Source: JAFAZJ01 sp050183765
Lineage (GTDB): Bacteria; Pseudomonadota; Alphaproteobacteria; Reyranellales; Reyranellaceae
DNA length: 64,000 nt
Direction of reading: 5' to 3'
Assembly: GCA_050183765.1 (NCBI GenBank)
Contig: JBFXAZ010000003.1
Location: 1 to 64,000 of the forward strand
In this document: one piece after another, positions 42,253 to 51,042 of the stretch
Numbering within the stretch: position 1 is the stretch's first letter
Layout: the number at the start of each line of letters is the position of its first letter
The notes under the pieces: model-generated
What the model was told of the DNA's origin: nothing
What the model saw: the letters and a program-made list of their open reading frames with translations, nothing else
Database searches by the model: none
Made by a program: the position numbers and the translations under genes

Positions 42253-42632
42253 CCTCCCCTCTCCCCGCGCGGGAGAGGGGTTGAGGGTGAGGGGGTGTTG
42301 CTATCCGTTCGGAGATTCAGATCGATCATCGTCAACACGCCGTCGAGATTCTGGAGAACCTCGTTATTCCAGAACGGCAGTACGCGGAAGCCGTTCTGCT
42401 TTAGATGCGCGCTTCGTCGCGCATCATACTCGGTACGCTCGTCATGCTGGCCGCCGTCGATTTCGACCACCAGCCTCGCGTCGAAGCAGACGAAATCGAG
42501 GATGTACCGATCAAACGGAACCTGGCGTCGGAACTTCCAACCGGCGAAACGGCGGTCGCGCAGGGCGAACCAGACCCTGCGCTCGGCGTCCGTCAAGTTC
42601 TTGCGTAGGGAGCGAGCGCGTTGGACGGTCAT
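42249..42632 (-). CDS. DUF559 endonuclease-like protein carried in an inverted-repeat element
   Basis: A 127-residue DUF559 protein (Vsr-like, PD-(D/E)XK fold): RSLRKNLTDAERRVWFALRD, GWKFRRQVPFDRYILDFVC, then the active-site strand ARLVVEIDGGQHDERTEYD and a C-terminal NGFRVLPFWNNEVLQNL. The Asp-x(n)-Glu-x-Asp-Gly-Gly-Gln-His pattern is intact, so nuclease activity is plausible. Both ends are encoded by the flanking inverted repeats: the C-terminal PSPSTPLPRGERGG lies inside one arm and an alternative ATG at 42677 would add SPSPLAGEGLGVRG from the other. I chose ATG 42632, which starts the domain. Its stop is borrowed from the pyrD ATGA. Target and biological role unknown. Confidence 0.85.
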   Translation of the reverse strand: MTVQRARSLRKNLTDAERRVWFALRDRRFAGWKFRRQVPFDRYILDFVCFDARLVVEIDGGQHDERTEYDARRSAHLKQNGFRVLPFWNNEVLQNLDGVLTMIDLNLRTDSNTPSPSTPLPRGERGG

Positions 42633-42674
42633 TCCCCTCACCCCTAACCCCTCTCCCGCAAGGGGAGAGGGGGA
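42255..42674. mobile_element. Inverted-repeat element carrying the DUF559 gene
   Basis: Arms at 42255-42295 and 42633-42674 are inverted copies of about 41 bases (TCCCCTCTCCC, hairpin loop, GGGAGAGGGGTT, then AGGG-TGAGGGG). Each arm ends in a short hairpin at its outer side, as in the elements at 15.7 and 32.4 kb. The ~340 bases between the arms contain only the DUF559 gene. There is no transposase, and I see no certain target-site duplication. Confidence 0.7.
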
Positions 42675-42680
42675 CATGAG

Positions 42681-43511
42681 TCAATCCAACCGGAAGCCCT
42701 GGCTGCGCACATACGCGCCGAAATCCGCGCGGTCGGGCGAGGCGTACTGGCGCGCCTTGTCTTCCGACCAGCCGTAGAACTCGGCGCGACCGAAGCGCGC
42801 TTCGTCGCGCTGCTGGCGATAGGGGAAGATGCCGTGCCGGCGGCGATCGTAGGCGTCGACCTTGTCGCGGATCGCGCTCTCGTCGAAGCGATCGACATGC
42901 ACCCGCGCGGCCATCGGCAGGCGCGCGCTCATGTAGCCGGGGTCGGCCGGCCAGCCGACGCCCAGGCCGGCGACCGGGAAGACGTAGGCCGGCAGGTCGC
43001 AGAGATCGGACACCGCGCGCGCGTGGTTGCGGATGGTGCTGATCGGGCAGCAGCCCAGTCCGGCCGCCTCGGCGGCTATCACGAACGTGGTCATCACGAT
43101 GGCGCCGTCGACGGCGGCGTTGAAGAACGAGTCGAGGTGGTCGTTGGGCCAGGGCTTGCCGCGCCATTCGGCGATCTGGCGCTGGCGACGATTGTTGCCG
43201 AGGAACAGCAGCAGCATGGGCGCCTTGGCCATCCACGGCTGGTCGGGCAGCAGCCCGGCGATCCTCGCGCGCTTCCCGGCATCGGCGACGATCAGGATGT
43301 CGCCCTGCTGCAGATCGCTCTTGGTCGGCGAGGAGAGCGCGGCCGCGCACAGGAGACGCAGCATGGCCATGTCGACCGGCTTGTCGCTGAAGCGACGGAT
43401 CACGCGATGGTCGAGCAGGCCGCGGATGGTCTCGACGCCGCGCGTGAGGTCTGCGGGCGCCTCCAGTTGTTCGCCGAATCGCTTTTCGATCAGTTCCAGC
43501 AGGTCCTGCAC
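42681..43511 (-). CDS. Nitroreductase-family protein
   Basis: A 276-residue FMN-dependent nitroreductase-fold protein: HRVIRRFSDKPVD with the FMN phosphate arginines, LSSPTKSDLQ, and AAEAAGLGCCPISTIRN for the second FMN contact. RNH replaces the usual RGV/E. This arrangement resembles the NfsA-like group. It catalyses NAD(P)H-dependent reduction of nitro compounds or quinones. GTG 43511 has AAGGAG six bases upstream. It lies just before the DUF559 element and divergent from the Kef-type antiporter. Confidence 0.87.
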   Translation of the reverse strand: MQDLLELIEKRFGEQLEAPADLTRGVETIRGLLDHRVIRRFSDKPVDMAMLRLLCAAALSSPTKSDLQQGDILIVADAGKRARIAGLLPDQPWMAKAPMLLLFLGNNRRQRQIAEWRGKPWPNDHLDSFFNAAVDGAIVMTTFVIAAEAAGLGCCPISTIRNHARAVSDLCDLPAYVFPVAGLGVGWPADPGYMSARLPMAARVHVDRFDESAIRDKVDAYDRRRHGIFPYRQQRDEARFGRAEFYGWSEDKARQYASPDRADFGAYVRSQGFRLD

Positions 43512-43557
43512 GCGGTTCTCCTTGTCGTGGGGGCGACGCGACCTGCACTATCGTCCC

Positions 43558-45348
43558 ATGGCTGGCACGATTTCACCAGAAAGCTACAAGGAGGCGTTGG
43601 TATTCCTTGGCACCGCCGGTCTGGTGGTGCCCGTGTTCCATCGCCTGCGCATCAGTCCGGTGATCGGCTTCCTTATCGCCGGCATCGCGGTCGGACCATA
43701 CGGCCTGCATCGACTGTTTCCAGCTGACTCTTGGGTGAGCGCGTTCACGCTTTCCGATGCCGAGCGCGTGGCGCCGCTGGCCGAGCTCGGCGTCGTCTTC
43801 CTGCTGTTCATGATCGGCCTGGAGCTGTCCTGGCAACGCCTGAAGCTGATGCGCCAGCGCATTTTCGGCCTGGGCTCGCTGCAGTTGCTGAGCGCGATGG
43901 CGACCATCGCCGTCGTGGCCTATGCCCTGGGCCAGACCACGGTTTCAGCGGTGGTCATCGGTGGAGCGTTGGCGATGTCGTCCACGGCCATCGTCATGCC
44001 GACGCTGGCGGCGCGGCGGCGATTGGCGTCGCCCGTCGGGCGCGCGAGCTTCGCCGTCCTGCTGTTCCAGGATCTCGCGGTGGCGCCGCTGTTGCTGATG
44101 GTCGCCGCGCTCGACGATCGGGCGGGCGGCGGCCTGTGGACGATCCTCTACGCGCTGGGCCGCGCCGCCGTAGTGCTGCTGGTGCTCGTCGCCGGCGGGC
44201 GTCTGCTGCTGCGGCCGGTGATGCGGTACGTCGCCGGCACACGCAGTCCCGAGCTGTTCATGGCGGTCTGCCTGCTGGTGGTCGTCGGCACCGGTCTGAT
44301 GGCCTCCCTCGCCGGACTGTCCATGGCGCTGGGCGCCTTCGTCGCCGGCCTGCTGCTGGCCGAGACGGAGTTCCGCCGCGAAGTCGAGGTGATGATCGAT
44401 CCGTTCAAGGGCCTGCTGCTCGGATTGTTCTTCGTCACCATGGGGGCGGGGCTCAACGTGCCGCTGATCGTGGAACGGCCGCTGGTGGTCGGCGCCATCG
44501 CCGTCGGATTGATCATGCTCAAGGTGGCGCTACTCTATCCGATCGGCCGCGCGCTCGGCCTGCCCGGCGCCGTGTCGCGCGACGTCTCGCTGCTGCTCGG
44601 GCCGGCGGGCGAGTTCGCCTTCGTGCTGCTGCCGGCCGCGGTCACGGCGGAACTGTTGCCTGGCACGGTCGCGCAGCACGTGATCGCCGGCGCCATGCTC
44701 AGCATGATGGCCTTGCCGCTGATCGCCGGCGTCATCCTGGCGCGACGGACCGTCACTCGCATCGCCGCCGTCGGCACGATCGAGATGCCGCCCGAAGATG
44801 CGCAAGCGCGCGTGATCGTCGTCGGCTATGGCCGGGTCGGCGCGCTGATCGGCGACATGCTGACACGCCACGAGATTCCGTACATCGCCATCGATACGGA
44901 TCCCGACGTCGTCGCCAGGGCGCGCGACGGCAAGAAGCCGATCTATTACGGCGATGCGTCGCGCATCGCTTTCCTGCGGCGCTGCGGCTTGGCCTACGCC
45001 CGCGCGATCGTGGTGACGACCGACGACTCCGAAGCGGCCGAGCACATCGTGCGCGCGGTGCGCAAGGAACGCCCCGATCTGACCGTGGTCGCGCGCGCGC
45101 GCGACGCGCGCCACGCCGGCAAGCTGTACGCGCTGGGTGTCACCGACGCGGTGCCGGAGACCGTGGAGGCGAGCCTGCAGCTCTCCGAGGCGCTGCTCGT
45201 CGACATCGGCGTGCCGATGGGACTCGTCATCGCCTCGATCCACGAGCGCCGTGACGAGTATCGGCAGGAGCTCAGCGCGACCGGTGTGTCGCCGCCGCGC
45301 GCGTTGCGACCGGGCCGGCGTCTGCGTCAGCGGCGTGAAACAGAATGA
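43558..45348 (+). CDS. Kef-type monovalent cation:proton antiporter with TrkA-N domain
   Basis: A 596-residue CPA2 protein. The first ~400 residues have about 12 helices with PVIGFLIAGIAVGPYGL, LFMIGLELSW, ALAMSSTAIVMPTLA and LLFQDLAVAPLLL. A Rossmann domain follows (VIVVGYGRVGALIGDML, about 425-445) with DTDPDVVARARDGKKPIYYG, which binds a nucleotide or glutathione-type ligand. A short C-terminal basic tail ends the protein. It exchanges K+ or Na+ for H+ across the inner membrane. ATG 43558 is chosen by family start. No KefF-like partner is adjacent, though the divergent nitroreductase-fold gene is an interesting neighbour. Confidence 0.93.
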   Translation: MAGTISPESYKEALVFLGTAGLVVPVFHRLRISPVIGFLIAGIAVGPYGLHRLFPADSWVSAFTLSDAERVAPLAELGVVFLLFMIGLELSWQRLKLMRQRIFGLGSLQLLSAMATIAVVAYALGQTTVSAVVIGGALAMSSTAIVMPTLAARRRLASPVGRASFAVLLFQDLAVAPLLLMVAALDDRAGGGLWTILYALGRAAVVLLVLVAGGRLLLRPVMRYVAGTRSPELFMAVCLLVVVGTGLMASLAGLSMALGAFVAGLLLAETEFRREVEVMIDPFKGLLLGLFFVTMGAGLNVPLIVERPLVVGAIAVGLIMLKVALLYPIGRALGLPGAVSRDVSLLLGPAGEFAFVLLPAAVTAELLPGTVAQHVIAGAMLSMMALPLIAGVILARRTVTRIAAVGTIEMPPEDAQARVIVVGYGRVGALIGDMLTRHEIPYIAIDTDPDVVARARDGKKPIYYGDASRIAFLRRCGLAYARAIVVTTDDSEAAEHIVRAVRKERPDLTVVARARDARHAGKLYALGVTDAVPETVEASLQLSEALLVDIGVPMGLVIASIHERRDEYRQELSATGVSPPRALRPGRRLRQRRETE

Positions 45349-45440
45349 CACATGTTGTTATGCCGGTGTGAACGACTGCGCCATCATCTCGCCGTATCGC
45401 TTGAAGAAGATTCGCGCGTCTCGCAGCAACAGGTGATCCG

Positions 45441-45794
45441 ATGAGACCCGCGCCCCACGACCAGTCGTCGCTGACTTGCCGAGTCCGTCACGTCGATGTC
45501 ACAGATGCCGAGTCGACGATGTGGGATCTGCTCGAGCCGTGTCAGGACGGCGTCAGGCATTTCCGCCGCCACGTCGCCATCGGCCCCTATGTCGTGGACT
45601 TCGCCTGCGTCGAGGCACGTCTCGTCGTCGAGATCGATCGCGGCCTGCATGGCGCCGGGCGCGACTACGAGTCCGTGCGCACCCGCTTCCTCGAGCGCCA
45701 GGGATTCGCCGTGCTGCGCTTCTGGAGCAACGACGTGGTCGTGCGCGGCGAGGCGGTGCGCGACACCATCCGCGCCCGGCTCCTGCTGCAGTAG
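45441..45794 (+). CDS. Degenerate DUF559-like protein
   Basis: A 117-residue DUF559 relative. FRRHVAIGPYVVDFACVEAR, LVVEIDRGLHGAGRDYESV and QGFAVLRFWSNDVVVRG match the core. The active-site GGQH reads RGLH, and the N-terminal helix is partly lost (ESTMWDLLEPCQDG instead of the AERxLWxxLRxRRL pattern). Nuclease activity is therefore doubtful. It is not flanked by clear inverted arms. It is convergent with parE with a 3-base gap. It may be a decaying copy of the DUF559 element seen at 42.3 kb. Confidence 0.7.
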   Translation: MRPAPHDQSSLTCRVRHVDVTDAESTMWDLLEPCQDGVRHFRRHVAIGPYVVDFACVEARLVVEIDRGLHGAGRDYESVRTRFLERQGFAVLRFWSNDVVVRGEAVRDTIRARLLLQ

Positions 45795-45797
45795 GCG

Positions 45798-47813
45798 TCA
45801 GACGTCGAGATCGTGGGCGAACTGCGCGTTCTGCTGGATGAAGGCGAAGCGCTTCTCCGGCTTGCGACCCATCAGATCCTCGACCAGCGACGAGGTGCGC
45901 ATCGCCTCGCGGCGATCCTCCTCGCTGGCGGTGCGTGGCACGTCGACGCGCAGAAGCGTGCGACGCCTGGGATCCATGGTGGTCTCGCGCAGCTGCGAGG
46001 CGGGCATCTCGCCCAGCCCCTTGAAGCGGCTGATCTCGACCTTGCCGTTGCCGGTGAACACCGTGGCCAGCAGCTCGTCGCGATGCGCGTCGTCGCGGGC
46101 GTACTCGATGCGTCCGCCGCGCGACAGCCGGTAGAGCGGCGGCTGCGACAGATAGAGGTGGCCGTTCTCGATCAGCTTGGGCATCTCGCGGAAGAAGAAG
46201 GTCATCAGCAGCGAGGCAATGTGCGCGCCGTCGACATCGGCGTCGGTCATGATGATGACCCGCTCGTAGCGCAGCCGGTCCTCGTCGTAGTTGGCGCCGG
46301 TGCCGCAACCCAGCGCCTGGATCAGGTCGGTGATTTCCTGGTTCTCGCGCATCTGCGCATTGGAGGCGCTGGCGACGTTCAGGATCTTGCCGCGTAGCGG
46401 CAGGATCGCCTGGGTGTCGCGATCACGCGCCGACTTGGCCGAGCCGCCGGCCGAATCGCCCTCGACCAGGAAGATCTCGGTGTCCTCGCGCTTCGAGGAC
46501 GCGCAGTCGGCCAGCTTGCCGGGCAGGCGCAGCTTGCGTGTCGCCGTCTTGCGCTGCTGTTCGCGATCCTGCCGGCGCCGCAGCCGCTCCTCGGCGCGCG
46601 CGACGATCGCCTCCAGCAGCACGCCGGCGGCTTCCTTGTCGCCCGTGAGGAAGTGGTCGAAATTGTCGCCGACCAGGCCCTCGACCAGGCGCTGTGCCTC
46701 GACGGAGACCAGCTTCTCCTTGGTCTGCCCCTGGAACTGCGGCTCGGGAATGAAGATCGAGACCAGGCCGGCGGCGCCGTCCATCACGTCGTCGGCGGTG
46801 ATCTGGCCGGCCTTGCGGTTGTTCACCAGCTCGCCATAGCGGCGCAGGCCGCGGGTGAGCGCATTGCGAAAGCCCGCCTCGTGCGTGCCGCCTTCCGGTG
46901 TCGGCACGGTATTGCAGTAGGAGCGGAGGAAGCCTTCCTCGTCCTGCGGCCACCACACCGCCCATTCGACCTTTGCCTGCACGCCGTTCAGCTCGGTCTG
47001 GGCCAGGCCGGCGAAGGGAGCGGGGATGATGGTCGGGCGCTGGCCGATCTCCGACTCGAGATAGTCGCGCAGGCCGCCGGCGAAGTGGAACGTGTCCTCG
47101 GCCGGCACGCTGCCGTCCTTGGGCAGCAGCGACGGATCGCAGCGCCAGCGGATCTCGACGCCGCGGAACAGGTACGATTTCGAGCGCGCCATCCGGTAGA
47201 GGCGCTCGGGCACGAATCTGTGGCCGCCGAAAATCTGCGGATCGGGGTGGAACGTGACGGTGGTCCCGCGGCGGTTCGGTGCCGCGCCGACATTCTTCAG
47301 CTTGCTGGTCGGCTTGCCGCGCGAATAGGTCTGCTCCCAGGACTGGCGATCGCGCGACACCTCGATGTGCAGCTCGTCGCTGAGCGCATTGACCACCGAC
47401 ACGCCAACGCCGTGCAGGCCGCCCGAGGTGGTGTACGACTTGCCATTGAACTTGCCGCCGGAGTGGAGCGTGGTGAGGATCACCTCGACCGCCGACTGCC
47501 TGGGAAATTTCGGGTGCGGATCGACCGGCATGCCGCGGCCGTTGTCGCGAATCGAGACCCTGTTGCCGGCCAGCAGCTCGACCGTGATCGTGTCGGCGTG
47601 GCCGGCGACGGCCTCGTCCATGGAGTTGTCGAGGACCTCGGCGACGAGGTGGTGCATGGCGCGCTCGTCGGTGCCGCCGATGTACATGCCGGGCCGCTTG
47701 CGCACCGGCTCGAGGCCCTCGAGGACCTCGATGTCCTTCGCCGAGTATTCCGAGCCGCCGCCCTTGCCGTTGCGCGGGCCGGCTCCGTCGAACAGGTCGC
47801 CGTTCTTGGCCAT
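45798..47813 (-). CDS. parE: DNA topoisomerase IV subunit B
   Basis: A 671-residue GHKL-type topoisomerase subunit. The ATPase N-domain has VRKRPGMYIGGTDERAMHHL, EVLDNSMDEAVAGHA, RDNGRGMPVDPHPKF and TSGGLHGVGVSVVNALS. The transducer is in the middle, and the Toprim domain has EIFLVEGDSAGGSAK (about residue 445) with DADVDGAHI. ISRFKGLGEMPASQL and the TLLRVDV end follow. YIGGT and the length favour ParE over GyrB. With ParC it decatenates replicated chromosomes. ATG 47813 (MAKNGDLFD) is the best start though its ribosome binding site is weak; ATG 47903 would give a basic extension. Confidence 0.93.
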   Translation of the reverse strand: MAKNGDLFDGAGPRNGKGGGSEYSAKDIEVLEGLEPVRKRPGMYIGGTDERAMHHLVAEVLDNSMDEAVAGHADTITVELLAGNRVSIRDNGRGMPVDPHPKFPRQSAVEVILTTLHSGGKFNGKSYTTSGGLHGVGVSVVNALSDELHIEVSRDRQSWEQTYSRGKPTSKLKNVGAAPNRRGTTVTFHPDPQIFGGHRFVPERLYRMARSKSYLFRGVEIRWRCDPSLLPKDGSVPAEDTFHFAGGLRDYLESEIGQRPTIIPAPFAGLAQTELNGVQAKVEWAVWWPQDEEGFLRSYCNTVPTPEGGTHEAGFRNALTRGLRRYGELVNNRKAGQITADDVMDGAAGLVSIFIPEPQFQGQTKEKLVSVEAQRLVEGLVGDNFDHFLTGDKEAAGVLLEAIVARAEERLRRRQDREQQRKTATRKLRLPGKLADCASSKREDTEIFLVEGDSAGGSAKSARDRDTQAILPLRGKILNVASASNAQMRENQEITDLIQALGCGTGANYDEDRLRYERVIIMTDADVDGAHIASLLMTFFFREMPKLIENGHLYLSQPPLYRLSRGGRIEYARDDAHRDELLATVFTGNGKVEISRFKGLGEMPASQLRETTMDPRRRTLLRVDVPRTASEEDRREAMRTSSLVEDLMGRKPEKRFAFIQQNAQFAHDLDV

Positions 47814-47926
47814 TGTCTTTGGTATCCATTGTCGGCGGGGTCGGGAGGGGTTCCGGTTTGGCCGCCGTGGCATCGGTATGGTACGAAAAGCGCGCGAGGG
47901 CAACCGTCGGGCAGGGAGTCACAGGG

Positions 47927-48328
47927 ATGACTGAAACCGCGACTCCCGGACGCGTTGTGGATTTCACGCGCGAGCCCATCCTGCGCATGGTGCCGCAGCC
48001 GGCCGACATGAACGGCAACGGCGACATCTTCGGCGGCTGGGTGCTGGCGCAGATGGACATCGCCGGCGGCACCGTGGCCTCGCGCGCCGCGCAGGGCCGG
48101 GTGGCCACGGTGGCGATCACCGCCATGACCTTCGTGCAGCCGATCAAGGTGGGAGACCTGGTGAGCATCTACGGCGAGGTGCGCAAGATCGGCAACACGT
48201 CGGTGACGGTGTGGCTGGAGACCGTGGTCGAGCGCCGGCTCGATCCGACGCCGATCCGCGTCACCGAGGGTACCTTCGTCTTCGTCGCCATCGACGATCA
48301 TGGCAAGCCGCGGCCGGTGCCGAAGTGA
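47927..48328 (+). CDS. Acyl-CoA thioesterase (YciA-like hotdog fold)
   Basis: A 133-residue single hotdog-domain protein. PADMNGNGDIFGGWVLAQMD contains the catalytic Asn/Asp region, and RVATVAITAMTFVQPIKVGD is the long helix and strand typical of YciA. It hydrolyses acyl-CoA thioesters. ATG 47927 follows AGGG. Its last codons overlap the DUF1007 start in GTGA, so it is cotranscribed with the metal-transport genes, an unexpected partnership. Confidence 0.9.
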   Translation: MTETATPGRVVDFTREPILRMVPQPADMNGNGDIFGGWVLAQMDIAGGTVASRAAQGRVATVAITAMTFVQPIKVGDLVSIYGEVRKIGNTSVTVWLETVVERRLDPTPIRVTEGTFVFVAIDDHGKPRPVPK

Positions 48329-49017
48329 AGCGCATCACGCTCGCCCTGTTCGCCTTGCTGGCGTCAGTCTCGCCGGCGCTGGCGCATCCGCACATCCTGA
48401 TCAGCTCGATCGTCCGTTTCATCGAGACGGACGGCCAGTTCACCCATGTCGAGATCGAGTGGCGCTTCGATCCCATGGCCAGCTCGATCGAGATCATGGC
48501 CGCCGACGGCGATCGCGACGGCAAGCTGTCGCCCAAGGAGTCGAAGGCCCTGGGCGACGTCGCGCTCTCCGAATTGAAGGGCTTCGGCTACCTCACCTGG
48601 CTGTCGACGGGCGAGAAGGATTTCCGTCCGCCCAAGGCGCCGACCTTCCACGCGCGCATCGCCGATCCCGCCGTCTTCGTGCCCGAGGATTGGGCGCCGA
48701 CGGCGGATCCGCCGGGCGGACGGATGACCAAGCCGGGCGCGCCCGCCAAGCCGGCGGTCGAGACCAAGGCGCGGCGGTTCCGCAACCTTGTCTACGTCTT
48801 CCGCTTTCCGCTGGCCCATCCGAGCAAGACGCTCTCGGTGGCGTCGATCGATCCCGAGGATTTCATCCGCATCGAGGTGGATCGCAAGATGCCGCACGAG
48901 GTCGTCGGCAAGGCGGAGGGCGCCAAGTGCAAGGTCGACAAGCATCCGACGGTGAAGAGCGAGTACTGGCCAGGCCACCCGTTCTTCGCCGATCGAGTAA
49001 CCTGTACCCTGCCGTGA
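48325..49017 (+). CDS. DUF1007 periplasmic protein
   Basis: A 230-residue DUF1007 protein with a Sec signal (LALFALLASVSPALAHPHI). After cleavage the first residues are HPHI, a likely metal-binding N-terminus, and MAADGDRDGKLSPKE looks like an EF-hand loop. DUF1007 genes often sit beside NicO-type nickel/cobalt exporters, as here. Start GTG 48325 overlaps the thioesterase stop. It probably delivers or senses metal in the periplasm. Confidence 0.85.
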   Translation: MKRITLALFALLASVSPALAHPHILISSIVRFIETDGQFTHVEIEWRFDPMASSIEIMAADGDRDGKLSPKESKALGDVALSELKGFGYLTWLSTGEKDFRPPKAPTFHARIADPAVFVPEDWAPTADPPGGRMTKPGAPAKPAVETKARRFRNLVYVFRFPLAHPSKTLSVASIDPEDFIRIEVDRKMPHEVVGKAEGAKCKVDKHPTVKSEYWPGHPFFADRVTCTLP

Positions 49018-49027
49018 GGACATATCC

Positions 49028-49987
49028 TTGTCGCTGAGCATCCTTGAACGTCGCCTGTCCTCCCGCGCTGCCTGGCTGGCGATCGGCGGCCTGCTGCTGC
49101 TCGCGGCATTGGTATTCGTGCTGTTCTCCGATTTCGCCGGGGGCTTCGGTCGCATCGCCGCCGAGGTGCAATTCCGCCTGAGCCGCGAGGTCACGATGCG
49201 GCTGAGCGACCTTGGTGACGGTGCGGGCATTGGTGCGATGTGGGCGCTGCTGGTCGTCGGCTTCGTCTACGGCATCGCGCACACGCTGGGGCCCGGCCAC
49301 GGCAAGGCGGTGGTGGTGGCGTATTTCCTCGACGGCAAGAAGCGGGGATGGATCGACGGCATCGTCGCCGGTACCTGGGTGTCGATCACCCACACGATGG
49401 CGGCGCTGGTGCTCGCCGGCGTGCTGGCGCTGATCGGCCTGCTGAGCCCGCTGGCGGCACAGGGGCGGGTGAAGCTGGTCGAGCTGGTTTCGTACGGCCT
49501 GATCTTCGCCATCGGCCTGTGGCGCCTGCACGCCGGACTGACGGGACGCCTGCACGAGCACGACCACGGCGATCATGGGCACGACCACCACGACCATGGT
49601 CACGCCCATCACCACCACGATCACGACCACCATCATCATCACGCCGAAGCACCGCGTCGGCGCAGGTTCCTGCGGCTGGATTCCGGACTGGGCCTGCTGA
49701 CGGCCGCGGGTGTCGCGCCCTGCGCCGGCGCCGTGGTGATGGTGCTGGTCAGCGCCGCGATCGGCGTGCTGTGGGCCGGGCTGCTGGGCGTGGTGGCGAT
49801 CGCCGTCGGCATGGCGCTGACCTTGGCGGCGATCGGCATCGGTTCAATGATGGCTCACCGCTTGCTTGTCGGCGAGCGCACGTCGAACGCGGTCGGCCGC
49901 ATCACGACCCTGCTGGCCGCGCTGCTGGTGGTCGGAACCAGCGGCTTCCTGCTGTTCGGCGCGGTCATGCGCCTGCTTGGCGACTGA
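49028..49987 (+). CDS. NicO/RcnA-type nickel/cobalt transporter
   Basis: A 319-residue membrane protein. GFVYGIAHTLGPGHGKAVVV is the NicO signature helix, WVSITHTMAALVL adds another His, and a cytoplasmic or periplasmic loop of about 35 residues (from HEHDHGDHGHDHHDHGHAHH) is almost only His and Asp. After it come GVAPCAGAVVMVLV and further helices. Such proteins move Ni2+ or Co2+, often outward. The start is TTG 49028 with GAGGA seven bases upstream. It follows the DUF1007 gene by 10 bases. No RcnR-like regulator or cobalamin riboswitch is seen. Confidence 0.9.
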   Translation: MSLSILERRLSSRAAWLAIGGLLLLAALVFVLFSDFAGGFGRIAAEVQFRLSREVTMRLSDLGDGAGIGAMWALLVVGFVYGIAHTLGPGHGKAVVVAYFLDGKKRGWIDGIVAGTWVSITHTMAALVLAGVLALIGLLSPLAAQGRVKLVELVSYGLIFAIGLWRLHAGLTGRLHEHDHGDHGHDHHDHGHAHHHHDHDHHHHHAEAPRRRRFLRLDSGLGLLTAAGVAPCAGAVVMVLVSAAIGVLWAGLLGVVAIAVGMALTLAAIGIGSMMAHRLLVGERTSNAVGRITTLLAALLVVGTSGFLLFGAVMRLLGD

Positions 49988-50094
49988 ACGCCGCAGGAGT
50001 GGGCGCAACGCTCGCTTGAGGAATCGGCGGTTGCGCCCCCACCGGCACGCCGCCATTTTGCCGCGATGATCCGCCGCCGCGCTCCGATTTCGCG

Positions 50095-51042
50095 ATGAAG
50101 GACACCGCGAGCGAGCCCGTCGTCCCGGTGCCCGTCGCCTCGGTCAGCGCAACGCCGACGCCGGCGTGGCCTGCACGCTTCGATCGTCGCCTGCTGCTGG
50201 GCATCCTGTTCATCGTCCTCTCCGGCATGATCTTCCCGGTCATGAACGGCATGGCGAAGACACTGGGCGTCGACTACAACAGCATCCAGATCTCGTGGGC
50301 GCGCGCCTTCGGCCACATCATCTTCATGCTGATGTTCTTCCTGCCGCGCTTCGGGCTCGGCGTGCTGCGCACGCAGCGGCCCGGCGTGCAGGTGGCGCGA
50401 TCGGCGATGCTGTTCACCTCGAACGTCGCCTTCTTCTTCGCCATCACCTTCATCCCGATCGGCAAGGCGGCCTCGATCAGCATGATGGCCCCGCTGGTCG
50501 TGGCGCTGCTCGCCTGGCCGATGCTCGGCGAGCGCACGACGCTGGGCCGGCTGGTGGCGCTGGGCATCGGCTTCGCCGGCGTGCTGATCGTGATCCGGCC
50601 CGGCACGGCGGTCTTTCACTGGGCGTCGCTGCTGGTGATGCTGAGCGCCAGCTCCTATGCGCTGTACCAGGTCTACACCCGACGGATCGCCAGCATCGAT
50701 TCGCCGGAGACGTCGGCGCTCTACAGCTCGGCGGTCGGCGCCATCGGCATGCTCTTCGTCATCCCCTTCGTCTGGATCACGCCGCACGCCTGGCTCGACA
50801 TCGTGCTGTTCTGCAGCCTCGGCGTGCTGGGCGGGCTGGGCCACTACTGCGTGGCGCGCGCGCTGAACTACGCGCCGGCGAACATCGTCTCGCCGTTCCA
50901 GTATTTCCAGCTGCTGGGCTCGGTCGCCGTCGGCTACCTCGTGTTCGACGAGATGCCGGACGTGATGACGTGGCTGGGTGCCGCGATCATCGTCGCCTCC
51001 GGTCTCTACATCGGCTGGACCCAGTCCAGGCGAAAGGCCTAG
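50095..51042 (+). CDS. EamA-family DMT permease
   Basis: A 315-residue protein with ten helices in two EamA repeats: LLLGILFIVLSGMIFPVMNG begins the first, HWASLLVMLSASSYALYQVY the second, and GHYCVARALNYAPANIVSPF is the typical second-repeat motif. It is a likely exporter of amino acids or metabolites. A 30-residue proline/valine-rich N-terminus precedes the first helix. The stop overlaps that of the convergent amidase gene by 4 bases. Confidence 0.9.
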   Translation: MKDTASEPVVPVPVASVSATPTPAWPARFDRRLLLGILFIVLSGMIFPVMNGMAKTLGVDYNSIQISWARAFGHIIFMLMFFLPRFGLGVLRTQRPGVQVARSAMLFTSNVAFFFAITFIPIGKAASISMMAPLVVALLAWPMLGERTTLGRLVALGIGFAGVLIVIRPGTAVFHWASLLVMLSASSYALYQVYTRRIASIDSPETSALYSSAVGAIGMLFVIPFVWITPHAWLDIVLFCSLGVLGGLGHYCVARALNYAPANIVSPFQYFQLLGSVAVGYLVFDEMPDVMTWLGAAIIVASGLYIGWTQSRRKA

